Shown: positions 26,841 to 39,099 of the stretch, one piece after another
Numbering within the stretch: position 1 is the first letter of the stretch
How the letters are laid out: every line of letters starts with the position of its first letter
Origin: Diogma glabrata
Lineage: Eukaryota > Arthropoda > Insecta > Diptera > Cylindrotomidae
NCBI GenBank assembly: GCA_963693315.1
Contig: OY856186.1
Span: 379,905,269 to 379,969,268 of the forward strand
Direction: 5' to 3'
Length of the DNA stretch: 64,000 nt
The notes under the pieces: model-generated
What the model was told of the DNA's origin: nothing
The model's database searches: none
The model's input: only the letters and a program-made list of their open reading frames with translations
Position numbers and translations under genes: made by a program

Positions 26841-29096
26841 TCTCTTTTCATTCCTTTAAAAAAAATCACAAACAACAGCACAAAACACAAAAACACTTTT
26901 TGTATAGATTACAAAACAAAACTAAAATGCACAATTAATTTTTATATTTATTAAACATCATCATTTTTTTTTGCAAAACTCAAAACATAAATCTTTATAA
27001 TTTAATGACCAAGTTAGAAAAATAAATTTAAATTATTAAGCGAACTAATATAACATAAAAAAATACTCATATTATTTTTGATGATCCGGTAAGTGATGTC
27101 CTTCAAAATGTCTCCCAAATTTTCCTCGACTATTTCTTGAGCATCAATAAATTATTGGTGTTGACTGGCAAAACATTCCCATAAAACTTTTCCATTTAAT
27201 AATTAATTAATTTTCTATTAATTGACAACTGAAGCCAAAACTAAGATGCTAGTGTTGCTGTTGAAAGCCAAACTCGAATAGACAGATCCATTAATTTATC
27301 CGTCCCAGCTTTAGAATTTTCCCCTACTATTTATTTTCTCCAACTTTGTTTACAACAACTAATTATGTTGGTTGTCCTTTATTAAATGTTTGACGACTTG
27401 ATTGTCTCCAATTTTTAAAGTAGATGTTTTTTTCTTTTTCATAAAGTAAAAATGTTTCGAAATTATACAATTTCTACAATTCCAAATTCCAAAGGTGCAT
27501 AAATAAATATATTATTTCATCTATCAATCGAAATTTTAGTTTAAGTTAAGTTTTAGTTTCAACATCGAATTAGGCTGCAGTAACATATTCAATAAGTCTA
27601 CTTTTGCACCATCTATCGATCCACCATCTATTTGCCATAATTGTAGCCAAACAGACATCATTATATTTTTTTATGAATCCGCGGATCTCTTCTTTTGAAG
27701 GACATAAGCATTATATGTAGTTATTTATGTTTAATTTAAGATACTAAGCCTACGTTTTAATTCTAAATCTTAACTACAGTAATTTATTTACATAAACAAT
27801 AATTCACATATAAAATGTAACAAAAGAGATCAGCTGTTTCATAAATAAAATTTACGTTTTAACATAAAAAAAATTAACGTTAATTCAATTACAATTATTT
27901 ATTTTGAATTTTAATAAAAAAGAGAAAAAAATGAAGATGAAAAAAAAATATCAATGAAACTCAAAGAAACCAATTATTAAACAAAACAACACAGATGAGT
28001 GGAAATTATGTTCAATTTTTAATTCATTGAATTTAAAAAGATTTTCTTCGCGTTACAAACTTTCCTCGATCACATTCAAAGCCAACATCCGATCTACCGA
28101 TCAGACATCGTACAGTTATTTTGGAATGATTGGAAAAACGAGATAAAATATCTGTTTTATATTTTTAGGCTGTCTCACGTCGATGGAATGACTAAGGAAG
28201 TGAGTCTTTCCAAGACCCTCTCGAGCAAATGAAAGTAAGGACTGCACAATAGAGTGTAGTTTAGCAAACCTTGTTAGATTAAGTAAGTGTGGATTTGGAA
28301 GTGTTGTAGAGGGCGGTGTATTAAGTGTAAGGTCTGCAATAATTTGGGGTTTGATATTGAAGAGTTTCCAGAAAGCTATCTCCAAGCAAAGCTGCTGATT
28401 TAACTGGCAAGGGGTAAAAAATACTCTCATTATACGTTATTTTCCAGCGTATGAAATAAAAACTCGAACATGACCCAGAATTTGTTATGCTTCACCTGGA
28501 GCCGTAGAGAGGAAGCTGGGTTGGCTGTAGAAGCGAATTCTCGAGTTTTTCAAAAATTATTCCAAAGATTTTCCAAGAAACGTTAAGCTAGCCAAGTAAG
28601 CCCCATAACAGAACACCAGCTATTTCGAAATTTCGACATCAAGCTAACGCCGATCATCCAATTCATTGGATTCATTTAAAGCTATTCATTTAAAGCTCAT
28701 AGTGAAGAAGTTTAGAGCAATAGTTTTTGGTAGTAAAATTAGCTAGACTAAAATTCACTTTGTGTGCAGTAAATAAAATAGTTTAACTCTTACCCTTACC
28801 CGTTAGTATGAGATCCATGCCAACATCACCAGCAATTAAGATTATGTATAGAGGCTTATCTGAGTTTAATGTTCTCCCTGCAGGCTTATAGTATGAGACT
28901 AATCACAACAATTTTAAAGACAAAGTTACTCAACATCTAAGATTTATACACAAAATGAAGATTTATATCTTTAATTAATTACCTTTTGTTGTTTTTATTT
29001 ATAATCATTTATTAATCATTCATAAATTATTGTAAAATTATTGTTTGATTTTCTTAGTTTTACTTTTGTTTGTGTATCAGATAGTCTAGTAGCTTA
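26841..29096. other. AT-rich non-coding region
   Basis: No gene recognised. The 104-codon minus-strand frame at 28116-28430 has no family features. Confidence 0.5.
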
Positions 29097-30217
29097 CTAG
29101 GTCATTCAATAAGTCCGTAGGATGACACATAGATGGCGTTACTAGAAGTTTTTCCATATGATTTTTATTTAGTTCTAACCTTCAAACGATACGTGTATAA
29201 ATTTGACAGCAATCTGACTATTTATTCGTGAGTTATAGCATTTTGTGTGAAGCAACTTTTGTTTTTGAAAAAAAATGGAAAAAAGTGAATTTCGAATTTT
29301 AATAAAGCATTGCTTTTTGATGAAAAAAAATACAGTGGAAACCAAACAATGGCTTGATAAATATTATCCAAACTCTGCTCCATCGAGAAAAACGGTAGAG
29401 AAGTGGATGGCTGAATTTAAATGTGGTCGTACCAGCACAAAAGATGCAGAGCGCAGTGGACGCCCAAATGAGGCTGTTATTCCAGAAAACATAAAAAAAA
29501 TCCACAAATTGGTTACGAACGATCGCACTGTTAAACCGCAATAAAAGGGAATTTTATCGTAGATATGTGACAATGGATGAGACATGGCTTCACAATTACA
29601 CACCAGAATCCAAAAGACAGTCAGCTGAGTGGACAGCAGTCGACGAACCGAACCAAAAGCGAGCAAAGACGCAACAGACGGCCGGTAAGGTGATGGCGTC
29701 TGTATTTTGGGATACGAACGGAATAATATTCATCGACTATCTCCAAAAAGGAACCACCATCAACAGCGAGTATTACTGTGAACTTTTGGATCGATTGAAG
29801 GCTGAAATCGCAAAGAAACGGCCACATTTGCAAAAGAAAAAAGTGTTGTTTCACCAAGATAATGCACCGTGTCACAGATCGATGAAAACGATGGCAAAAT
29901 TGAATGAATTGGGCTTTGAATTGCTTACCCACCCACCATATTCTCCAGATTTAGCCCCCAGCGACTTTTTCCTGTTTTCAGATCTCAAGAGAATGCTTGC
30001 TGGAAAGAAATTTAAGTCTAATGATGAAGTAATCGCTGAAACTGAGGCCTATTTTGACGAGAAAGAGAAATCGTACTATAAAAGTGGTATAGAAAAGTTG
30101 GAAAATCGCTATACTCGTTGTATCGCCCTCGAAGGCAACTATGTTGAATAAAAAAATCGAGTTTTGTCAAAATGTTGTTTTTTTCTTACTTATCCTACGG
30201 ACTTATTGAACGACCTG
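29097..30217 (+). mobile_element. mariner transposon copy 1, internally deleted
   Basis: The ends CTAGGTCATTCAATAAGTCC and, reversed, CAGGTCGTTCAATAAGTCC lie between TA dinucleotides at 29095-29096 and 30218-30219. It is nearly identical to copy 2 (36680-37966) but lacks 170 bp of the transposase gene. Conversely it has a GGTC in the left TIR that copy 2 lacks; these two differences account exactly for the size difference (1121 versus 1287 bp). Confidence 0.95.
29275..30151 (+). pseudogene. Disabled mariner transposase (170-bp deletion)
   Basis: The first 83 codons match copy 2, then sequence corresponding to 37373-37542 of copy 2 is missing. The deletion junction lies at a shared GCA trinucleotide, shifts the frame, and gives a stop after 89 codons. 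The downstream part, from the codons before MDETW to GNYVE, is open in another frame and keeps all three catalytic aspartates. The lost segment includes the second half of the DNA-binding region and WVPREL. The copy cannot make transposase but retains both ends, so it could be mobilised in trans. Confidence 0.93.
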
Positions 30218-30769
30218 TATTGTATTACTTTATATAGTATTGTATTACTTTATATAATTAAATGAAAAGAAACTTATTGGATTTGATGTTAAAAATAAAG
30301 TAATGTCAAGTTTTGGAATGCCACATTAAAGCATATTTATGCTACAATTGCTAATAAAAATAAAAAAAAAAGGCAGTATTAAGGATTGCCGTCAGAAGTG
30401 AGAACTTAAAACTGTGAAATAACTGTGTTATTTGTATCTTCCAATTATTGTAGCATTGCAAATTAAAATTTCAGAATGTTTAAACTAAAACCATTAAAAT
30501 TATTCTGGGTTTCACGTCTATCAGCATTGCAAGCAGCTATTATGTATATACATTTTTATATTTAAAATAATCAAAACATATCATTTATTTATCAAATTTG
30601 TGTCTATCAACACCTTAGAAAGCATGTTGTTATGAGACCTTATTCTTAACAGTTTTTCAACATGTTTCGCAACATGTGTTGTTGCGACTTACCTTGTAAT
30701 TCCTACTACCAAACACATTTCGTTTTAAAAAAAAATAGCGTATCATCAAAGAATATTCAATAACTTTGA
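30218..30769. other. AT-rich non-coding region
   Basis: Only a short tandem duplication (tattgtattactttatata, 30220-30260) next to the mariner end. Confidence 0.5.
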
Positions 30770-30955
30770 GTAAGGGATGGTATCGTTGATTGAAAATACT
30801 TCATCCGCCAGCACCGCTAATATATCACTTTGGCTAATGAGATTGCACTGCTATTGCCAGTGGTAAACGATATCTCAAAATAACTCATATGCCATTAGCA
30901 GGGACTAAAGTACGCGGGGTTGTCACACCAATAGATCAAAAATTTTAAATTTTAC
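30770..30955 (+). repeat. Dispersed repeat family S, long copy
   Basis: Aligns with 21330-21512 throughout: atcgttgattgaaaatac, cactgctattgccagtggta, gtacgcggggttgtcacacc and an A-rich end. Confidence 0.75.
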
Positions 30956-31650
30956 AAATCTTCCTGCGGAAATCTAAATAAATTCATTGGTATTAATGAG
31001 CATTGTTGCCGTTTGCAAATCACTATCAGCTAAGTGCCACCGTTTTTAATTAGTTTATATATCATGATTGACATCCATGTTTAATCATACATAAGCTATG
31101 CTTCTTTGTATAGAATTTATGCGATTTCCGTCTCGTAATTGTGAGCTTTAAATCGATATGATCGATGTTATCAAGTATCAAGCTACAAGTATTAAGTCCT
31201 CACTTAATTTTAGAAATATGTATTCCATACAATTTCAAACCAACATATTATATTTGGTGAAGATGATAAAATTCCAATACATATAATTTTGATATACAAA
31301 TGTAATTGTTGTAGGTTATACTATCTTTCTTACGTTATTTTTTATAAAAAAATTATGTTCAACAAAAAAAAACATTGATCAAAGCAAACTACCGTTTAAA
31401 ACGATAGTTACATAAAAAGTAAATTAAGTGTACACAACAACTTCCCAAATTTTCATGATGATTAATGTATTAATGCATAAAGGACAAACAGAAACACTTT
31501 CAATTTTATATATCGTCGCTTTAATAATGATATAACGTATGCTATGTATACGTTATTATTATATAATGGGTGCGCTGCGTTCTCCATAAAGATATCTTTG
31601 ATGTGGCGTTTTTACATTTTCGAATTATTATTCGCAAAAAAATTATTGTC

Positions 31651-32145
31651 ATGAATACTGTACGCAGGCTTCGGAATATCTCGGATTCATTATTGGAACG
31701 ACCTCGGAAGCTGTACCCGGACTACGATTTAAAAATGAGAACCTGGAGCGTGCTAAGCCTTAGAAGACCAGGAGATCTCCTAAAACTCACACAACAAGTC
31801 GAGAGCTACACACTGGATATAGTGGCATTACAAGAACTAAGGTGGTCAGGGAGTGGAATCCATGAAACAGCGAAAGGATACACTCTGTATTATATCGGTC
31901 ATCAAAACGGAGGAGAATTTGGAGTTGGCTTTCTTATACACCGTCGCGTGAATCAGCATGTTATCGACTCCTGCTCAATTAATATGCGGTTATGCACACT
32001 GAGAATCCGCACGGAAAAATTCAATGTAATAATCGTCAATGTTCATGCACCTACTGAAGATAAAGCAGATGATATTAAAGGCCTGTTCTTCCTAGAATTC
32101 GAAGAAGTCATCAATAAAATCTCGTGGCACGATGTAAAAATCTGA
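31651..32145 (+). pseudogene. RTE-like non-LTR endonuclease fragment
   Basis: The frame reads DLKMRTWSVLSLRRPGDL, LDIVALQELRWSGSGI, GFLIHRRVNQHVID, and VIIVNVHAPTEDKADD, which is the start of an apurinic-like endonuclease as in RTE/BovB elements (often annotated craniofacial development protein 2-like). The catalytic Glu of LQELRW is kept, but the Asn of the usual TWNVRT motif is Ser here. The frame is open upstream through a GTG at 31570, but the first ATG is 31651. It is cut at DVKI, just before the expected LGDFN motif, by a copy of repeat family C at 32146. No RT is attached. Confidence 0.85.
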
Positions 32146-32518
32146 ATTTTGCACTTTTTTGACAGAAACTCAAAAAATTGCAATGACTTCTAAACTAGGT
32201 GCTCCTTTAAATGACACCCCACTTGACCACGATTTGCATAGTGTTTTCCCCCTTGCCATTTCCACCCCCTTAATAAATATAATTATGAGTATATGACACT
32301 TTTATATATTTTTTATTAAAAACTTACTAATTTTTCTATTTAAAGATTTTCGATCAGTTAGATTCGGAGCTAATCGAGATAAGAATACATGAAGAAAATG
32401 TCATTATTCAAAATTATACAACAAATGGTGAGGTGTAAAATTCCAAAATAAATTTTTAAGGAATACTAAATGAAATCCTATCATATGATACCCTACTTGA
32501 ATCTATAAAAAATGTATT
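32146..32518 (+). repeat. Dispersed repeat family C, copy 1
   Basis: Shares gacaccccacttgacc, ttaataa(g/a)tataattat.agtatat and gattttcgat.a.tta with the copy at 42585-43000. It interrupts the RTE-like endonuclease. Confidence 0.8.
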
Positions 32519-33197
32519 TTTTTTACTACTTGCATGAGAAATTTTAATTATTTACTCAAAAACCCAAGACAAATGTTATTTTTCTCAGCTATGGTTACTA
32601 ATAATTATTCCCCACACCTAATAATAAGTATTTTAGCACCTTCGTAAATAATGAAAATATAATTTTTGTTCGTTTGTTAACTGAGTTCATCTTTGAATTT
32701 ATTTAGTTTCTTCTAAAACAATAATAATAATAATAAATTAAAAGCGTTTTGATTTTATTTTAATAATAATAAATAATGAATGAATGCAAAAACTTCTTTG
32801 CAATTATAGGTTAGTTTATTTGAAATTTTAATTCGTATTAAACCGAATTCTGTTGAAATTTAGTTTAGTTGTGAGTTGTAGACTAAAAAACTTCTAAATT
32901 TGGCTCAACAATATTGAATAGATTTTCAATTTCATGTCAAAAATAAATAAAAGCTATATTTTTTAATGCAAAGCATATGTGATTTTTATATAGTTTTAAG
33001 AAAATTCATTGAAAATATATTTCTAGCTAAACAGCCCTGAATAATAAATATCCAATACGCAATCCAATGATGATGATAAACAATGTTTCACCAAATCAAA
33101 ATTTTTATTTATTCACCATTTGCATATTAATTGACATTTTATTTTGTGAATAATTAAGAGTTTTAGTGCATTTTTTATATCAAGTAGTAAAAAAAAA
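32519..33197 (+). mobile_element. MITE-like repeat R, copy 1
   Basis: Begins TTTTTTTTACTACTTG and ends with its complement CAAGTAGTAAAAAAAA. A second copy with the same ends lies at 38086-38785. No coding capacity. Confidence 0.7.
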
Positions 33198-33312
33198 TAG
33201 TATACAAACCTCGGTGAAGAAAATTTTCTCCATTTCGTGGCTTAATTCGTGGCTTAATATTCACCTCAATGTAGAAAATTTACTTTATCACCTCGGTATA
33301 TAATGTACTATT
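33198..33312. repeat. Imperfect hairpin H3a
   Basis: Adjacent to MITE R. Arms tagtata...cctcggtgaagaaaattttct and the complementary gtagaaaatttactttatcacctcggtata fold back. The tip has a duplicated ttcgtggcttaa and looks decayed relative to H3b. Confidence 0.75.
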
Positions 33313-34397
33313 CTCCAAGGTCTCACCGCGTAACCCTCCCAGGTAACAATTTAACCTAGGTAATTATTGAGTAAAGCTTTAAAGAGGAATTTAAAATGGA
33401 AGGGGAAATTTAAAATTCGTGAACTACACTCAAAAAAAAGTTTACTAAAATTAAAGAAAAAATGGAGTATATTTAAAAAAACTAGGTCTTGATTTCGAGC
33501 CGAAGGAGTAGGTTTATTAAAAGAAAGACATATTGTCCATTGTTTTATCGAAATGTTAATTTCTTGCTATGAAAGACAACTTGTCTTTAATACAAACAAA
33601 TAACGAATATATATAAAGCAATCATTTACTTTTTATGAATCGTAGACGAATCGTTGTTTTAAAGAATAGCAGCCGCTTATTTAAGGAAATCATTTTAACA
33701 TCAAAGGGAAATTTAAAGCAAATAACTTAATTTTAATGGAACACAACTATCAACTTAATTCATTTTAATTCTTAAGTTCTGATGAAGGTATTTTCTTAAA
33801 TTCAAGGCATCTTAAATCTAGGTACGTTTCTTAAATCTAAAAGTAAATAGCTTAATTATAAAGAGATCGTAGGTTTAAATAAAAGACTTGTTATTATTTA
33901 CATCAAATACTTCATTTATTCGATCGCAAGACATTTTTCCGTCATAAAATTGATGTTGATATTAATGCTGCTTCGTTGAAAATATATTAAATTGATACTT
34001 AAAATGTAATGAATGTAATAAAAACCAATTTTAATTCTTTACAAATTTGTGTTTAAACATAAGTAAATTCAATTATAATACTTAATAACTAAATACAGAA
34101 ACTACTTAAACTGCTAATTGTTTAATTAATTATTGATTGTTATTTTAAAAATTAATATATGGCTTTTTGATACATAATGCCTTTTTATCTGTCGGTAAAT
34201 CATAAATAAAAATTGGAGGACGTTCAACATCTCTTACATTTTTTATTTCAAATAATTCAGTTTCATTTTTTAACACATATCCCAAAATATGATAGTTGTA
34301 CTCAAATAGTACATTTTGACATAAAAAGTATATCTCTGTCGACAATTTAAAAATTTCTCTTATTTGATAAAATTTATAAGTATTTTCAACTAAAAAA
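33313..34397. other. AT-rich non-coding region
   Basis: No gene recognised. A 66-codon minus-strand frame at 34145-34345 has no recognisable motifs. Confidence 0.45.
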
Positions 34398-34850
34398 TAT
34401 TAGTCCCTGGGCCTTCACCTAAATAATTTTGTGATTACCACATATTTTATACTTCGTAAGACGCTTGTCCCTGACGAGTCCTACAACTTTTTTATCTGCC
34501 ATTTTCCTTGATTCGGCCGCTTTTTCCCTCGGGAAACTCCGAAACATGGCGATTTCCCGGGGTCTTGTATATTTATTACCATAATTTTGTTATTTATTAT
34601 AGGGGGTGGAAATTTGTTTTAGAAAACGAGGGTAAATTTGTCCGACAAAAAATTGTCTGCTTTTGTCGAGTCCGACAGCTCAAACTGGTCAAAATACCAG
34701 GGTAATGAAAATCAAACACCACAAAACTAGTTTTCACAGGATTGTTTAATAAAAGTTAGTGAAATTGAAGGGTCATATTGTCCGACGAATTTTCGGCCGC
34801 GTTTTTACAGTCCGACGACTGGAAGTCGGAATTCTGGCGGGGTAGTGTTT
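34398..34850 (+). repeat. Left inverted terminal arm
   Basis: Matches the reverse complement of 39412-39792. GTCCGAC pairs lie at 34640/34670 and 34780/34810. Confidence 0.85.
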
Positions 34851-34920
34851 ATTGATTACCACATGTCGGACAAAAATGAAACACGATAAAAAACCATTTG
34901 CTATTATAAAAAACCGAGTT

Positions 34921-34957
34921 GTCCGACAAAAATATAGCCGCGTTCGGCCAGTCCGAC
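34921..34957 (+). repeat. Third GTCCGAC pair of the left array
   Basis: GTCCGAC at 34921 and 34951, again 30 bp apart and 141 bp after the previous pair. It falls inside the shared inverted arm, and an isolated GTCGGAC lies at 34864. Confidence 0.8.
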
Positions 34958-35009
34958 AAGAAAATGAGAAAAATATTTCAGGAGAACGATTATTTTTGTT
35001 TCTTTGTTA

Positions 35010-35209
35010 NNNNNNNNNNNNNNNNNNNNNNNNNNNNNNNNNNNNNNNNNNNNNNNNNNNNNNNNNNNNNNNNNNNNNNNNNNNNNNNNNNNNNNNNNNN
35101 NNNNNNNNNNNNNNNNNNNNNNNNNNNNNNNNNNNNNNNNNNNNNNNNNNNNNNNNNNNNNNNNNNNNNNNNNNNNNNNNNNNNNNNNNNNNNNNNNNNN
35201 NNNNNNNNN
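35010..35209. other. Assembly gap (200 N)
   Basis: Exactly 200 unresolved bases, a conventional placeholder length. The reading frames that cross it are meaningless. Confidence 1.
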
Positions 35210-35440
35210 AACCAAAGAACACCTAATGTAAAAATCATTGCAATTTTTTTAGAATTTTGCCGTGCACAGTTTTTGATTTATTGTCAAAAAATTGCAAAAT
35301 TCAGACCGTTCCCTCCTACTTTCCGACACTGATTGACAGACAAATTTGTACAGATTCACAGAGCTAAGAAGTTTGATAAATTTTGAATGAATATTATAGC
35401 GAAGTCTCAAATAATTATATTTCTATATGTTTGGGGTGGA
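35210..35440 (-). repeat. Dispersed repeat family C, copy 2
   Basis: Same-orientation match to 39126-39370 (aatcattgcaattttttta, cactgattgacag, gtctcaaataattatatttc) and inverted match to the core of 42585-42690. Confidence 0.75.
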
Positions 35441-36679
35441 TACGAAGGTGGAGTTGTGCGTTTGCTTAGTTGTGGGCGTGGGAATTGATTTTGGACTTAA
35501 ACGAATGTTTATAGATCGCAGGAAGTGGAAAGGAAAAAGGTAGGGCAGTTTAATTATTTATAAAGAACTAATCAAAATGAAATTGAATTAAAAAAAAACT
35601 AATATCTAAAATTTAAGAGACCAAATTTTAATAAATTATTCAAATTTAATATAATTTATCTATTCAAAAATACACTACGAACTAATAATTTCAAAATAAT
35701 AGAATCAAAATAAACTAATTAAAGATAAAAAAACCTGTTACAAAGCGATCCACACTACTCCATTTGTGTTCCGCAAGCGCTTGTGGAAGAATGTGAGCTG
35801 TTGGGTTAAACTACGAAATAAAGAAAAAGAAAAATAATTAGCAAATGAATAATTTAAATATGGTTAATACTAATATGTATTTTTAAAATCTATGTTTGAC
35901 TATTGAATTACTGATCATCAGTTTGGAATCTCGTTGTCAATCCTTTGACTTCTATGTATGTCATACTTTCACGATGATTTTTTATGTCCTCGACAGCAAA
36001 AGTTTAAATACGATCTTCTTAACTGATAGATAAGCTGCACTTATGCTGGATCTTTATTTTAAGTTTATTGACCAGATAGTTCCGTTATAGTAAAACGTTT
36101 CTTGATGAAATTCTTTTAAATAAAATCGTCGATTGCGGACGTAGAAAAACTATTCTTTTATTTAATTTACTGATGCTTGTTTTGAAATTAGTTTCTTGTT
36201 TTAAAAACTGTTTTTCTCTTCAATTAAATGTTAATTAATGGAAAATTTCAACTTCATTAGTATATTTATAACACTTAATTGTTTAAATGTTTATAGCTAC
36301 GAGAATATTTCTAGCAAAAACTTTTAATTTAATTTAATTTTAAACTTAAACTTTAAGTAAATTTTAATTATCAGTGAAATTATTGGTTTTATTTAATTCA
36401 ATTAATTAAGTTTTCAAGCAAAATATTCACATGCTAATTTTGATAATTTTTATTAAATCTTACACAAAATCATAATTGATAATTTTTATTAAATCTAATC
36501 TTTCGATTTTTCTTCCAAAAAAAAACCTCAAATTTTCATCAGTTAATATCTCCGTTAATCAGACTACCTAGGTTTGGTTATTCCCATATATGGAATAACA
36601 TATTTATTGGCAGGATAAATACAATAACAAATGATAGCAAGTTGTTTCCGTATCAAAAAAAAACACAAAGTTGTTATAA
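35441..36679. other. AT-rich non-coding region
   Basis: No gene recognised between the family C copy and the mariner insertion. Confidence 0.5.
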
Positions 36680-37966
36680 CAGGTCGTTCAATAAGTCCGT
36701 AGGATAAGTAAGAAAAAAACAACATTTTGACAAAACTCGATTTTTTTATTCAACATAGTTGCCTTCGAGGGCGATACAACGAGTATAGCGATTTTCCAAC
36801 TTTTCTATACCACTTTTATAGTACGATTTCTCTTTCTCGTCAAAATAGGCCTCAGTTTCAGCGATTACTTCATCATTGGACTTAAATTTCTTTCCAGCAA
36901 GCATTCTCTTGAGATCTGAAAACAGGAAAAAGTCGCTGGGGGCTAAATCTGGAGAATATGGTGGGTGGGTAAGCAATTCAAAGCCCAATTCATTCAATTT
37001 TGCCATCGTTTTCATCGATCTGTGACACGGTGCATTATCTTGGTGAAACAACACTTTTTTCTTTTGCAAATGTGGCCGTTTCTTTGCGATTTCAGCCTTC
37101 AATCGATCCAAAAGTTCACAGTAATACTCGCTGTTGATGGTGGTTCCTTTTTGGAGATAGTCGATGAATATTATTCCGTTCGTATCCCAAAATACAGACG
37201 CCATCACCTTACCGGCCGACTGTTGTGTCTTTGCTCGCTTTGGATTCGGTTCGTCGACTGCTGTCCACTCAGCTGACTGTCTTTTGGATTCTGGTGTGTA
37301 ATTGTGAAGCCATGTCTCATCCATTGTCACATATCTACGATAGAATTCCCTTTTATTGCGGTTTAACAGTGCCAAAGACTCCTCCGAAGCATCGATTCGT
37401 TGTTGTTTTTGGTCGACTGTGAGCTCACGCGGCACCCAATTTGCACAGAGCTTTCGCATACCCAAATGTTCATGTAAAATGGTAAAAACACTACCATCTG
37501 CTACCTTTACATTGTCAGCTATTTCGTGCACCTTCAATTTGCGATCGTTCATAACCAATTTGTGGATTTTTTTTATGTTTTCTGGAATAACAGCCTCATT
37601 TGGGCGTCCACTGCGCTCTGCATCTTTTGTGCTGGTACGACCACATTTAAATTCAGCCATCCACTTCTCTACCATTTGTCTCGATGGAGCAGAGTTTGGG
37701 TAATGTTTATCAAGCCATTGTTTGGTTTCCACTGTATTTTTTTTCATCAAAAAGCAATGCTTTATTAAAATTCGAAATTCACTTTTTTCCATTTTTTTTC
37801 AAAAACAAAAGTTGCTTCACACAAAATGCTATAACTCACGAATAAATAGTCAGATTGCTGTCAAATTTATACACGTATCGTTTGAAGGTTAGTACTAAAT
37901 AAAAATCATATGGAAAAAATTCTAGTAACGCCATCTATGTGTCATCCTACGGACTTATTGAATTAG
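36680..37966 (-). mobile_element. mariner transposon copy 2, apparently intact
   Basis: 1287 bp, the normal length for mariner. The right-hand (5') end, reversed, reads CTAATTCAATAAGTCC and lacks the GGTC present in copy 1; the left-hand (3') end reads CAGGTCGTTCAATAAGTCC. TA dinucleotides flank both sides (36677-36678, with one extra A, and 37967-37968). It lies within the 34398-39792 element and encodes a complete transposase on the minus strand. Confidence 0.95.
36746..37792 (-). CDS. mariner transposase (mellifera-like)
   Basis: The full 348-residue frame begins MEKSEFRILIKHCFLM and ends CIALEGNYVE, the usual length for mariner. The N-terminal third is the paired helix-turn-helix DNA-binding region; WVPREL lies at residues 119-124. 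The catalytic triad is complete: Asp158 in MDETW, Asp252 in HQDNAPCH and Asp287 in APSDFFLF, with 34 residues between the last two (D,D34D). YSPDLAP is also present. The protein cuts and pastes the element at TA sites in the nucleus. The start is the first ATG after the 5' UTR and is shared with copy 1. Similarity is greatest to mellifera-subfamily mariners. No stop or frameshift is seen, so activity is plausible, although the 4-bp loss in the 5' TIR may impair it. Confidence 0.96.
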   Translation of the reverse strand: MEKSEFRILIKHCFLMKKNTVETKQWLDKHYPNSAPSRQMVEKWMAEFKCGRTSTKDAERSGRPNEAVIPENIKKIHKLVMNDRKLKVHEIADNVKVADGSVFTILHEHLGMRKLCANWVPRELTVDQKQQRIDASEESLALLNRNKREFYRRYVTMDETWLHNYTPESKRQSAEWTAVDEPNPKRAKTQQSAGKVMASVFWDTNGIIFIDYLQKGTTINSEYYCELLDRLKAEIAKKRPHLQKKKVLFHQDNAPCHRSMKTMAKLNELGFELLTHPPYSPDLAPSDFFLFSDLKRMLAGKKFKSNDEVIAETEAYFDEKEKSYYKSGIEKLENRYTRCIALEGNYVE

Positions 37967-38085
37967 TATGTGTTATTATGGTTTTCCATATTATTAAATA
38001 TTGCATTTTAAAAAAAAGTTGTTGTTGCAACAATATACCTTTGCAACATATAACTTGCATGCAATATGCATTTTTTTCATATTAA

Positions 38086-38785
38086 GTTTTTTTTTTTTAC
38101 TACTTGCATGAGAAATTTCAATTATTTACTCAAAAACCCAAGACAAAAGTTATTTTTCTCAGCTAAGGTTACTAATAATTATTCCCCACACCTAATAATA
38201 AGTATTTTAGCACCTTAGTAAATAATAAAAATATAATTTTTGTTCGTTTGTTAACTGAGTTCATCTTTGAATTTTTTTAGTTTCTTCCTAAAATAATAAT
38301 AATATATTAAAAAAAAATAAGCGTTTGATTTTATTTTAATAATAATAAATAATGAATGAATGCAAAAATTTTTTTGCAACTATAGTTTAGTTTATTTGAA
38401 ATTTTAATTCGTGTTAAAGTTAAACAGAATTCTGTTGAAATTTAGTTTAGTTGTGAGTTGTAGACTAAAAAAATTCTAAATTTGGCTCAACAATATTGAA
38501 CAGATTTTCAATTCAATTCAATTCATGTCAAAAATAAATAAAAGCTATATTTTTTAATGCAAAGCATATGTGATTTTTATATAGTTTTAAGAAAATTCAT
38601 TGAAAATAAATTTCTAACTAAGCAGCCCTGAATAATAAATATCCAATACACAATCCAATGATATGATACACAATGTTTCACCAAATCAAAATTTTTATTT
38701 ATTCACCATTTGCTTATTAATTGACATTTTATTTTGTGAATAATTAAGAGTTTTAGTGCATTTTTTATATCAAGTAGTAAAAAAA
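38086..38785 (+). mobile_element. MITE-like repeat R, copy 2
   Basis: Same ends (TTTTTTTTACTACTTG and its complement) as 32519-33197 and collinear with it, with small indels. Confidence 0.7.
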
Positions 38786-38920
38786 ATAGTATATAAACCT
38801 CGGTGAAGAAAATTTTCTCCATTTCGGTGCTTAATTCGCTCGAAACTTCGTTTCTCGCGAATTAATATCCACCTCAATGTAGAAAATTTACTTTATCACC
38901 TCGGTATATAATGTACTATT
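38786..38920. repeat. Imperfect hairpin H3b
   Basis: Paralogue of H3a with an intact tip, attcgctcgaaacttcgttt followed by ctcgcgaatt, between cctcggtga-type arms and TAGTA-like edges. Confidence 0.8.
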
Positions 38921-39099
38921 TCCTATTAGAATCCGTAATTCATTTTATTTAATTATAAATTTTTTATTTTAGGACCTTTTTATAACAAAAATTGTTTAAA
39001 TGGAAAAAAATTAATTTTTTTGTGAAGTGAAGTGAAATCATTAGAAACACAACAGAATGAAAAGAATCTTGTAGTCCATAAAAATGGGCTACAGAGGGT

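Noticed and set aside
28116..28430. 104-codon minus-strand ORF
   Set aside because: No domain, no homologous copy in the window and ordinary composition; likely chance.
34852..35332. ORFs across 34852-35332
   Set aside because: They run through 200 N; only a few flanking codons are real sequence.
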